NCBI RefSeq assembly: GCF_003970915.1
Contig: NZ_RXOF01000008.1
Coordinates: 124,001 to 188,000, forward strand
Length of the DNA stretch: 64,000 nucleotides
Direction: 5' to 3'
Origin: Hymenobacter gummosus
GTDB lineage: Bacteria; Bacteroidota; Bacteroidia; Cytophagales; Hymenobacteraceae
The notes under the pieces were generated by a model. It saw only the letters and a program-made list of their open reading frames with translations. It did not search any database and was not told the origin of the DNA. The position numbers and the translations under genes are program-made. Below are positions 8,263-15,333 of the stretch, one piece after another (within the stretch, counting starts at the first letter, position 1; each line of letters begins with the position of its first letter).

Positions 8263-9597
8263 ATGCCCAACCTGGCCGAACGCGACGCCGCCGTGCTCTG
8301 GCACCCCTACACCCAGATGCAGACCGCCCCGCTGCCCATTGCCGTGGTGGGCGGCGAAGGCGCCTGGCTGATTGCCGACGACGGCCGCCGCTACCTCGAC
8401 GCCGTGGCCTCGTGGTGGGTCAACCTGCACGGACACGCCCACCCCGTCATTGCCCGCCGCGTGGGCGAGCAGCTGCAGCAGCTGGCCCACGTGATGTTTG
8501 CCGGCTTCACCCACGCCCCGGCCGTGGAGCTGGCCGAAGGGCTGCTCGGGGTGCTGCCCCCGAATCAGCGCCGCGTGTTCTACTCCGACAACGGCGCCAC
8601 AGCCATCGAGGTGGCCCTGAAAATGGCCGTGCAGTACTTCTACCACCGGGGTCAGCCCGAGCGGCGCACCCTGGTAGCCTTCCGCGACTCCTACCACGGC
8701 GACACGTTCGGGGCCATGGCGGTCAGCGCCCGTTCGGCCTTCACCGCGCCCTTCGCCGAGCTGCTCTTCGACGTGCAGTACATCGACGTGCCGGTGCCCG
8801 GCCGCGAAGCCGCCGCCCTGGCCCAGCTCGACGCCATTTTGCAGCAGCACGCCGTGGCGGCCTTCATCTTCGAGCCGCTGGTGCTGGGCACGGCCGGCAT
8901 GGTCATGTACGAGCCCGCAGCCCTCGACGCGCTCATCCGCCGCTGCCACGCCGCGGGCGCCCTCTGCATTGCCGACGAGGTGATGACCGGCTTCGGGCGC
9001 ACCGGCCGCCTGTTTGCCGCCGATTTTCTCACCGAGCAGCCCGACTTGTTCTGCCTCTCGAAGGGGCTGACCGGCGGCACCATGGCCCTGGGCGCCACCA
9101 CCTGCACGGCCGCCATTTACGAAGCCTTCCTCAGCGAAGACCGGGCCCGCACCTTCTTCCACGGCCATTCCTACACCGCCAACCCCGTGGCCTGCGCCGC
9201 CGGCCTGGCCAGCCTGGAGCTGCTGCTCACCCCTGAGTCGGCCGCCGACCGGGCGCGCATCGAGGCCCGCCACGCCGCCTTTGCCGGGGAGCTGCGCGGG
9301 CAGCCCGGCATCCGGGCCGTGCGGCAGCGGGGCACCATCCTGGCCGTGGAGTTTGGCGCGGCCGATACGTCCTCGTACTTCAGCCGCCTGCGCGACGAGT
9401 TTTACGCCCTGGGCCTGGCGCGCGGCGTGGTGCTGCGCCCCCTGGGCAACATCGTGTACGTGCTGCCGCCCTACTGCATGCAGGACGACGAGCTGGCCCT
9501 GGTGTACGAGGTGCTGCGCGCCATGCGGGCGCTGGTGCTGCGCCCCGCCGACGCGCCCGCCGCCACTCACCTGCCCGAATTTCCGCTCAATGACTAA
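8263..9597 (+). CDS. bioA: Adenosylmethionine-8-amino-7-oxononanoate aminotransferase
   Basis: Class III PLP aminotransferase that converts KAPA to DAPA using S-adenosylmethionine as amino donor. 444 residues. Features: LWHPYTQM near the start (typical of BioA), DSYHGDTFGAMA, ADEVMTGFGRTG (PLP Asp), and the Schiff-base lysine in LSKGLTGG (about Lys267). The HPYTQ segment separates BioA from other class III aminotransferases. The last eight bases overlap the next gene's ATG, so the ketosynthase is probably coupled to it. Confidence 0.97.
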   Translation: MPNLAERDAAVLWHPYTQMQTAPLPIAVVGGEGAWLIADDGRRYLDAVASWWVNLHGHAHPVIARRVGEQLQQLAHVMFAGFTHAPAVELAEGLLGVLPPNQRRVFYSDNGATAIEVALKMAVQYFYHRGQPERRTLVAFRDSYHGDTFGAMAVSARSAFTAPFAELLFDVQYIDVPVPGREAAALAQLDAILQQHAVAAFIFEPLVLGTAGMVMYEPAALDALIRRCHAAGALCIADEVMTGFGRTGRLFAADFLTEQPDLFCLSKGLTGGTMALGATTCTAAIYEAFLSEDRARTFFHGHSYTANPVACAAGLASLELLLTPESAADRARIEARHAAFAGELRGQPGIRAVRQRGTILAVEFGAADTSSYFSRLRDEFYALGLARGVVLRPLGNIVYVLPPYCMQDDELALVYEVLRAMRALVLRPADAPAATHLPEFPLND

Positions 9598-10789
9598 CGC
9601 TGCCCTGCCGACCGTCGTTATCCGCGGCTGGGGCAGCGCCTCGGCCCTGGGGCTAGGCTTCGGGGCCGCGCCGGCCGCATCCCCCTTCCGCCCCGACGCC
9701 CACGGCGCGGGGCTGCCCGTAGCCGCCCTGCCCGCCGCGGCCGAAGCGGCCCTGGACGCGCTGCGCCGCAGCCGCCCCGCCTACCGCACCCTCGACCGCA
9801 GCGTGCTGCTGGCCTTGCTGACGGCCCGCCGGGCCACGGCCGCCGCGGGTTGGTCGTCCCCCGGTACCACTGAGCACGCCGCCCCGGCGGCGCTGGCCCT
9901 GAGCATCGGCTCCTCGCGCGGGGCCACCGAGCGGCTCGAAGCCTTCCACGCCGAGTACCTGCGCACCGGTGCCGCCGCCCCCGCCGCCTCGCCCCTGACC
10001 ACCCTGGGCAACGTGGCCAGCTGGGTGGCCGATGACTTGGGCCGAGCGCGGGCGGCTATCAGCCACAGCAGCACCTGCAGCACCGCCCTGCAAGCCCTGG
10101 GCAACGCCCTGGCCTGGCTGCGCGCCGGCCTGGCCGGGCGCTTTCTGGCCGGCGGCACCGAGGCCCCGCTCACGCCCTTCACGCTGGCCCAGATGCGGGC
10201 CGTGGGCATTTATTCCGAGCTGCCGGCGGCCGACTGGCCCTGCCGGCCCGGGGCGGGCGGCCCCTCCACCTTCGTGCTGGGCGAAGGCGCGGCCGTATTT
10301 GCCCTCGAAGCCGTGCCGGCCGGGCAAGTGCAATCCGGGGACCTGGTGCTGGAAAGCGTGGGCTTCGGCTTCGAGGCCACCGGCACCAAAACCGGCCTCA
10401 CGCCCGACGGGCAGCACTTTCAGCAGGCCATGCGGCAGGCGCTGCAGCTGGCCGGCCTGGGCCCCGCCGATATCGACCTGGCCGTGCTGCACAGCCCCGG
10501 CACCCGCGCCGGCGATGCGGCCGAGCGGGCGGCCCTGGCAGCGGTGTTCGGGGCCGAGCTACCGGCCTGCGCGTCGAATAAGTGGCTGCTGGGCCACACG
10601 CTGGGGGCCTCGGGGGCCCTGAGCCTGGCCTGGGCCCTGGCGCTGCTGCGCGGGGCGCCGCTGCCGCCGCTGCCCTTCGCCAGCTGGCTCCACCAGCACC
10701 CGCTACGCCGCCCGCTGCGCCGGGTGCTGGTCAACGCGGCCGGTTTCGGGGGCAACGCGGCCTGTGCCGTGGTGCGGCGGGTGGACTAA
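9590..10789 (+). CDS. Beta-ketoacyl-ACP synthase (FabF-like) in biotin operon
   Basis: A 399-residue thiolase-fold enzyme of the KAS I/II type. The catalytic triad is visible: Cys163 in SSTCSTAL, His301 in LHSPGTRAGD and His336 in LGHTLGASGAL, a spacing close to FabF (163/303/340). The first His motif is HSPGT where housekeeping FabF has HGTGT, so this is a diverged paralogue. ATG 9590 overlaps the end of bioA by eight bases, placing it in the biotin unit. A condensing step on the pimeloyl precursor is a reasonable inference, since no bioC, bioH, bioG or bioZ is seen here. Direct evidence for its substrate is absent. Confidence 0.9.
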   Translation: MTNAALPTVVIRGWGSASALGLGFGAAPAASPFRPDAHGAGLPVAALPAAAEAALDALRRSRPAYRTLDRSVLLALLTARRATAAAGWSSPGTTEHAAPAALALSIGSSRGATERLEAFHAEYLRTGAAAPAASPLTTLGNVASWVADDLGRARAAISHSSTCSTALQALGNALAWLRAGLAGRFLAGGTEAPLTPFTLAQMRAVGIYSELPAADWPCRPGAGGPSTFVLGEGAAVFALEAVPAGQVQSGDLVLESVGFGFEATGTKTGLTPDGQHFQQAMRQALQLAGLGPADIDLAVLHSPGTRAGDAAERAALAAVFGAELPACASNKWLLGHTLGASGALSLAWALALLRGAPLPPLPFASWLHQHPLRRPLRRVLVNAAGFGGNAACAVVRRVD

Positions 10790-10818
10790 CGCTACGCACC
10801 CGGCCGGGCAAAATGCCG

Positions 10819-10826
10819 TATGTTCG
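10819..10826 (+). promoter_or_regulatory. Possible -7 element for the M28 peptidase
   Basis: TATGTTCG, seven of eight to TAnnTTTG, 31 bases upstream of ATG 10858 in a 68-base spacer. No -33 TTG at the right distance. Confidence 0.3.
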
Positions 10827-10857
10827 CCGTGCCGCGCTTTTCCCACTTGCTGCCTTC

Positions 10858-12216
10858 ATGAAACCATTCGCGCTTCTCACCGCCGTTCTTGCTCTGCCCC
10901 TGGCCGCCGCGGCCCAAACCCTACCCCCACCGCCCGCCGACGCGGAAATTCAGAAGATGGTGGGCGAAATTTCCAGCCAGCGGCTCAAGGATGACATCTA
11001 CAAAATGGTGTCGTTCGGCACCCGCCACACGCTTTCCGACACCAAAGACAAGAAGCGCGGCATCGGGGCGGCCCGGCGCTGGGTGGAGGACGAGTTTCGC
11101 CGGTACGCCAAGGCCAGCGGCGGGCGGCTGCAGGTGGTGCAGGACACCTTCACGGTGAAGCCCGACGGCCGCCGCGTCGACGTGAAAACCGTTATGGCCA
11201 ACGTCATGGCCACGCTGCCCGGCACCGACCCGGCCGACAACCGCGTGTTCATCGTCAGCGGCCACCTCGACTCGCGGGTGACGGACGTGATGAACCGCAC
11301 GGCCGACGCGCCCGGCGCCAACGACGACGGCTCGGGCGTGGCTATCGTCATGGAGCTGGCCCGGGTGATGTCGACGCGCCGGTTTCCCTGCACCATCGTG
11401 TTCGTGGCCGTGCAGGGCGAAGAGCAGAGCCTCATTGGCTCGGGCTACCTGGCGCGCAAGGCCAAGCAGCTGAACTGGAACGTGGTGGGCATGCTCAACA
11501 ACGACATCGTGGGCAACTCCACCGGCCACGACCCCGAAATCAAGGACGCGGGCCGGGTGCGGGTGTTCAGCGAAGGCGTGCCGGCCGGCGAGACGCCCGA
11601 GCAGGCCCAGCTGCGCCGGCAGCTCTCGTCGGAAAACGACTCGCCCTCCCGCCAGCTGGCCCGCTACGCCAAGCAGGCCGGCGAGCAGTACGTGGCCGGC
11701 CACAAAGTGGAGCTGGAATACCGCCCCGACCGGTTTCTGCGCGGCGGCGACCATACGCCCTTCAACCAGCAGGGCTACGCGGCGGTGCGCTTCTCGGAGA
11801 TGAACGAGGACTTCACCCACCAGCACCAGGATTTGCGCACCGAAAACGGCCGGCAGTACGGCGACTTGCCCGAATTTGTGGACTACGAGTACCTGCGCAA
11901 GAACACCGGCGTGAACCTGGCCACCCTGGCCGGCCTAGCCCTGGCCCCGGCCGCCCCGCAAAACGTGGGCGTGCTCACCGCCGTCCTCACCAACCGCACC
12001 CAGCTGAAGTGGGAAGCCCCCGCCACCGGCCGCCAGCCCGCCGGCTACGTGGTGCTCATGCGCGAAACGTCCTCCCCGGTGTGGCAGCAGCGCTTCCCGG
12101 CCCAGGGCCTCACTGCCGACTTACCCCACAGCAAAGACAACTACATCTTCGGCGTGGCCGCCGTGGATGCCCAGGGCCACGAGAGCCTGCCGGTGATTCC
12201 CAAGCCGGTGCGGTAG
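10858..12216 (+). CDS. Secreted M28-family zinc metallopeptidase with C-terminal fibronectin-like domain
   Basis: A 452-residue exported aminopeptidase-type enzyme. Signal peptide: KPFALLTAVLALPLAAAAQ. Zinc ligands of the M28 family can be placed: His136 (SGHLDS), Asp156 (GANDDGSG), Glu188/Glu189 (VQGEEQ, general base plus ligand), Asp216 (NNDIVGN) and the late His in GGDHTPF. Residues from about 360 (PQNVGVLTAVLTNRTQLKWEAP) look like a fibronectin type III module. ATG 10858 is chosen because the signal peptide begins there; the longer open frame overlaps the ketosynthase gene. It probably degrades peptides in the periplasm or outside. No link to biotin. Confidence 0.93.
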   Translation: MKPFALLTAVLALPLAAAAQTLPPPPADAEIQKMVGEISSQRLKDDIYKMVSFGTRHTLSDTKDKKRGIGAARRWVEDEFRRYAKASGGRLQVVQDTFTVKPDGRRVDVKTVMANVMATLPGTDPADNRVFIVSGHLDSRVTDVMNRTADAPGANDDGSGVAIVMELARVMSTRRFPCTIVFVAVQGEEQSLIGSGYLARKAKQLNWNVVGMLNNDIVGNSTGHDPEIKDAGRVRVFSEGVPAGETPEQAQLRRQLSSENDSPSRQLARYAKQAGEQYVAGHKVELEYRPDRFLRGGDHTPFNQQGYAAVRFSEMNEDFTHQHQDLRTENGRQYGDLPEFVDYEYLRKNTGVNLATLAGLALAPAAPQNVGVLTAVLTNRTQLKWEAPATGRQPAGYVVLMRETSSPVWQQRFPAQGLTADLPHSKDNYIFGVAAVDAQGHESLPVIPKPVR

Positions 12217-12237
12217 TGCTTTAGCCAGGATTTCAGA

Positions 12238-12271
12238 ACGTCATTCCGAGCTTGTCGAGGAATCTCGCGTG
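12238..12271 (+). repeat. Fragment of a dispersed intergenic repeat
   Basis: The sequence beginning CGTCATTCCGAGCTTGTCGA is related to the repeats at 44905-44951 (minus) and 61469-61515, which share GTCATCCTGAG and a downstream GAAGG/GAGGA core. Here only the first part is present; it breaks off where the low-GC gene begins. The link to the other copies is by eye and about 60-70% identity over the short core. Confidence 0.5.
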
Positions 12272-12802
12272 CTGACTCCAGATAGCATTTTCTCGTTCAA
12301 CGAACTGAAGGGTATGGCCTCTGATTTCGCTAACTTCTCATATGAGCATCTTTCGCACCTCTCAGTTGGGAGAATCGGTGAATATTGGACCAAGCTCTGG
12401 CTTACACTAGCTGGCCTTGAAACCTATTACAATGATGTAGATGACCGGGGAATCGACTTTGTAGTGCGACTTGATGATTCCAAGCACATTGATGTGCAAG
12501 TCAAGACTATTCGCGCAGGAACCGGCTATGTTTTCGTATCGAAACATACTTGGGGTAATACGCTACGCGCAAACCTCTATTTGGCTCTGGTTATTCTGCG
12601 AAACAACCAATCTCCGTCGCTGTATCTGATTCCATCAACTGCCTGGCTTGCGCCCAACGAGTTACTGCGTGACCGGGAATACCGCAAAGAACTCGGCCAG
12701 ACCAGCAAGCCGGAATGGGGCGTCAACGTTTCGCAGCGCAATATGCCCTTGCTCGAAGCGTACAGCGTAGAGCATTTTATCCAAAGCATGAAAGGCAGCT
12801 AA
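12269..12802 (+). CDS. Low-GC protein with restriction-endonuclease-like core (DUF4365-like)
   Basis: A 177-residue protein with a PD-(D/E)xK-type pattern: GRIGEYWTKLWL (Glu on helix one), DDRGIDFVVRL (Asp) and HIDVQVKT (x-Q-x-K), as in DUF4365 and related nuclease-fold families. The pattern suggests DNA binding or cleavage, but no partner gene is next to it. Codon use is clearly AT-richer than in all neighbours, suggesting transfer. The GTG start at 12269 lies in a dispersed repeat; ATG 12314, giving 162 residues, is an equally good start. A small anti-phage or mobile-element role is inference. Confidence 0.8.
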   Translation: MLTPDSIFSFNELKGMASDFANFSYEHLSHLSVGRIGEYWTKLWLTLAGLETYYNDVDDRGIDFVVRLDDSKHIDVQVKTIRAGTGYVFVSKHTWGNTLRANLYLALVILRNNQSPSLYLIPSTAWLAPNELLRDREYRKELGQTSKPEWGVNVSQRNMPLLEAYSVEHFIQSMKGS

Positions 12803-12846
12803 CCGCACTTCGTACAAAAGAAGCCCATGCCGCCAAGACTCCGTCG

Positions 12847-13383
12847 ATGATCTTCCAGACCGCCTACCAACGCGCCATCCGCTTTGCCGCCCGCCAGCAC
12901 CAGGGCCAGCTGATTCCGAGCTCCGCGCTGCCCTACGTGGTGCACCTGAGCAACGTAGCCATGGAAATCCTGGCCGCTGAGCACCCGGCTGGCTTCGACG
13001 TGGCCCTGGCCGTGCAGTTGGCCCTGCTGCACGACACGCTGGAAGACACCGCGGCCACCCCGGAGCAGCTGGCCACCGAATTCGGCCCGGCCGTGGCCGC
13101 CGGCGTGCAAGCCCTGACCAAGAACGACGCCCTGCCCAAGGCCGAGAAAATGGCCGATAGCCTCACGCGCATCCGGCAGCAGCCCCGGGAAGTGTGGGCC
13201 GTGAAGCTGGCCGACCGCATTACCAACCTGCAGGAGCCGCCCGCGCACTGGGATGCGGCCAAGATCAGAGCTTATCAGCAGGAAGCGGAGGCTATTCGGG
13301 CGGCGCTGGCCGGGGGGCACGCGTACCTCGAAGCGCGGCTGAGGGGCAAGATTGCGGATTACGGAGCTTACCTGCCGGAGTAG
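12847..13383 (+). CDS. Small HD-domain hydrolase (MESH1/SpoT-hydrolase-like)
   Basis: A 178-residue metal-dependent phosphohydrolase. The HD motif set is complete: His33 in YVVHLSNVA, His62-Asp63 and Glu66-Asp67 in LLHDTLEDT, and a late Asp in VKLADRITNL. This order and spacing match the pppGpp hydrolase domain of RelA/SpoT and the stand-alone MESH1-type enzymes. No synthetase, TGS or ACT domain is present, so it would only degrade a nucleotide such as ppGpp, or NADPH as reported for MESH1. ATG 12847 starts right at the domain; the longer frame overlaps the preceding gene. Confidence 0.85.
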   Translation: MIFQTAYQRAIRFAARQHQGQLIPSSALPYVVHLSNVAMEILAAEHPAGFDVALAVQLALLHDTLEDTAATPEQLATEFGPAVAAGVQALTKNDALPKAEKMADSLTRIRQQPREVWAVKLADRITNLQEPPAHWDAAKIRAYQQEAEAIRAALAGGHAYLEARLRGKIADYGAYLPE

Positions 13384-13542
13384 CGCCTCTTTTCCGGTCC
13401 AGCATTTCGCATTGGGAAAACAAACCCTACCAAAATGAAAGGGGTGCACCGGCTCCGAACCGGCATTCTACGATTAACCACGCCTCTAATAAGCACTTAG
13501 CAAATAGCAGCATCAGTTGGCACGCGGCATGAGCAGCATGAA

Positions 13543-13564
13543 GCACGAACAGCGTTGTTCGTGC
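13543..13564 (+). terminator. Hairpin with T-rich tail upstream of slipin gene
   Basis: GCACGAACA (13543-13551), loop GCGT, then TGTTCGTGC (13556-13564) form a perfect 9-bp stem followed by CTTTTCT. It ends 16 bases before the slipin ATG, so it is either a terminator for the HD gene unit or a leader hairpin of the slipin mRNA. Confidence 0.5.
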
Positions 13565-13580
13565 CTTTTCTGCCTCAGCC

Positions 13581-14351
13581 ATGAGCACTACCCTTATCAT
13601 CGTCCTCATTATTGTCGTCTTCCTGCTCGCCGGCCTGCGCATTGCGCAGGAGCACGAGCGGGCCATTGTCTTCCGCCTCGGCCGCTTTGCCGGCGTGCGC
13701 GGCCCGGGACTGTACTGGATTATCCCCATCATCGAGCGGCAGCAGACCATCGACATCCGTACCAAAACGGTGGATCTGGAGCAGCAGGAAACCATTACCA
13801 AGGACTCGGTCACCATCAAGGTCAACGCGGTGCTGTGGTTTCGGGTGGTGCAGCCCGCCAACGCAGTTATCAAGGTGGCCAACTTTCACCAGGCGGTGTA
13901 CAAGCTGTCCGTCACGGCCCTGCGCAACATCATCGGCCAGCACCAGCTGGATGAGGTGCTCAAGTCGCGGGAGCAGATCAACCGGACGCTGCAGCAGATT
14001 GTGGACCAGGCCACCGAGCCCTGGGGCGTGAAGATTGAGATGGTGGAAATCAAGGATGTGGAGATACCCGGCTCCATGCAGCGCGCCATGGCCCGGGAGG
14101 CCGAGGCCATCCGCGAGAAGCGCGCCCGCCTCATCAAGGCCGAAGCCGAGCTGGAAGCTTCCGAAAAGCTCACCCAGGGTGCCCGGCAGATGGAAACCAG
14201 CCCCATGGCCCTGGAGCTGCGCCGCATGCAGATGCTCTCCGAAATCGGCATCGACAACAATACCACCACCGTGGTGCTGGTGCCCTCCGACTTCACCAAC
14301 GCCGCCCGCGCCTTCTCGCAGATGGCCGGCCAGCCGGCGGCCGGCGCTTAA
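13581..14351 (+). CDS. Slipin / SPFH (band 7) membrane protein
   Basis: A 256-residue stomatin-like protein. An N-terminal membrane helix (TLIIVLIIVVFLLAGLRI) precedes the SPFH domain: EHERAIVFRLGRFAGVRGPG, RTKTVDLEQQETITKDSVTI and NAVLWFRV are standard slipin segments. A charged coiled-coil stretch follows (about 170-215, AMAREAEAIREKRARLIKAEAELEA). Slipins scaffold membrane microdomains and often pair with an NfeD protease; no NfeD gene is adjacent. It sits 55 bases upstream of a tiny membrane-protein gene that may share its mRNA. Confidence 0.92.
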   Translation: MSTTLIIVLIIVVFLLAGLRIAQEHERAIVFRLGRFAGVRGPGLYWIIPIIERQQTIDIRTKTVDLEQQETITKDSVTIKVNAVLWFRVVQPANAVIKVANFHQAVYKLSVTALRNIIGQHQLDEVLKSREQINRTLQQIVDQATEPWGVKIEMVEIKDVEIPGSMQRAMAREAEAIREKRARLIKAEAELEASEKLTQGARQMETSPMALELRRMQMLSEIGIDNNTTTVVLVPSDFTNAARAFSQMAGQPAAGA

Positions 14352-14405
14352 GCGCCGGCCCCTGCTCCAAAACCGCTTTTCCAACGCTCATCAACCACTC
14401 ACCCC

Positions 14406-14594
14406 ATGCACTGCTTTCACCACGAACACTCCCTGGGCTGGGGCACGCTGGCCCTGCTGACCGCCCTGCTGGCCCAGAGCAAAGGCCGCAGCGCCTTCGG
14501 CTGGTTTCTGCTGAGCCTGCTGCTGGGCCCGCTGGCCACGCTGCTGCTCCTGCTAGCCTCGCGCCGCCCCACGCGCTACGACCGGTCGTTCTAA
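14406..14594 (+). CDS. Small membrane protein of unknown function
   Basis: A 62-residue protein with two closely spaced hydrophobic segments (LGWGTLALLTALLAQ and FGWFLLSLLLGPLATLLLLLAS) and a basic end, SRRPTRYDRSF. It starts at ATG 14406, 55 bases after the slipin gene, and is followed by a strong hairpin. The HxxHEHS start has two His that might bind metal, which is speculative. No known family recognised. Confidence 0.65.
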   Translation: MHCFHHEHSLGWGTLALLTALLAQSKGRSAFGWFLLSLLLGPLATLLLLLASRRPTRYDRSF

Positions 14595-14641
14595 CCCCGC
14601 TTATTGCCCGTTCCCGATTCCGTTAGCCGGTTTATTCATTT

Positions 14642-14677
14642 GCCCGGCAGGCCGCCCCGCTAGGTTGCCTGCCGGGC
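14642..14677 (+). terminator. Strong 11-bp hairpin after the slipin unit
   Basis: GCCCGGCAGGC (14642-14652) pairs perfectly with GCCTGCCGGGC (14667-14677) around a 14-base loop. There is no long T-run, so it may stop transcription weakly or protect the 3' end. Confidence 0.6.
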
Positions 14678-14682
14678 GCTGT

Positions 14683-14690
14683 TATCTTCG
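14683..14690 (+). promoter_or_regulatory. Possible promoter -7 element for the 14721 gene
   Basis: TATCTTCG (seven of eight to TAnnTTTG) lies 30 bases before ATG 14721. A TTG at 14665-14667 is 15 bases upstream, somewhat closer than the usual 17-21. Confidence 0.35.
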
Positions 14691-14720
14691 CCTTGTCTTA
14701 TTCATGCCCTGCTTATTCCC

Positions 14721-15257
14721 ATGAAACCCTATTTGCTGCCGGCCCTGGCCCTGTTGCCTTATCTGACTCACGCCCAGGCGCCCACGACTACCGCGCCAGC
14801 CCCTGATTCATACCGCGCCGCCGTGGGCGTGCTTGGCTCGTACCGCACCGCGGGGCTGCTGGGCGAAGTGCGGGCCACCCGTCGTCTGGGGCTGAAGCTG
14901 GCCGCCGTGCGCCAGTCCGATGGCACTGTAGCGGGCGAGTACAGCGCGGCCGGCATCGGGCAGCTGACCTACTTTCTGCCCTCCCGCCTGCCCTGGCTGG
15001 AGCCCACGGTGGGCCTGGGCGGCATCTACTCGGCCTACCACTGGCAGCAGCGCGGCGGCCACGGCACCCTGCAGGATTTGAACGTGGGCGGCTCCTTCGG
15101 GGCCAACGTGCGCTTTCACCGCCGCCTGCGCACCGGCCTGCTGGTGTTCGGGGCCAACGGCTTCCGGGCCGGGTACGACGAAGCAGCCGGCACCATGCGC
15201 AAAACCGGCCGCCGCCTGCTGGTACTGCCCGCCCTCACGCTGGAAGTGCTGCTGTAG
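14721..15257 (+). CDS. Exported small beta-barrel-like protein
   Basis: A 178-residue protein with a signal peptide (KPYLLPALALLPYLTHAQA). The mature part alternates short amphipathic strands with Gly/aromatic turns (TYFLPSRLPWLEPTVGLGGIYS, GGSFGANVRFHRRLRTGLLVFG), the look of an 8-strand outer-membrane barrel. It ends ALTLEVLL with a hydrophobic terminal residue, as barrel proteins do. No specific family recognised. Confidence 0.75.
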   Translation: MKPYLLPALALLPYLTHAQAPTTTAPAPDSYRAAVGVLGSYRTAGLLGEVRATRRLGLKLAAVRQSDGTVAGEYSAAGIGQLTYFLPSRLPWLEPTVGLGGIYSAYHWQQRGGHGTLQDLNVGGSFGANVRFHRRLRTGLLVFGANGFRAGYDEAAGTMRKTGRRLLVLPALTLEVLL

Positions 15258-15333
15258 CCGCCCGCTGAGTCACATATAAACAATTTGCTCTTAGTTGAGA
15301 ACAATTACCTTGCGGCACCTCATTGGTCGCTGC

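Noticed and set aside
13430-13490. tRNA-like 3' fragment on the minus strand (GCCGG-TTCGGAG-CCGGT arm followed by GCACCCC)
   Set aside because: The loop lacks the conserved A58, no matching 5' acceptor GGGGTGC or anticodon arm is found upstream, and no CCA follows. Too weak to call a tRNA or an attachment-site remnant.
14406-14594. NfeD protease partner of the slipin
   Set aside because: The 62-residue product is far too small and has neither a Ser-Lys protease domain nor the OB-fold of NfeD.
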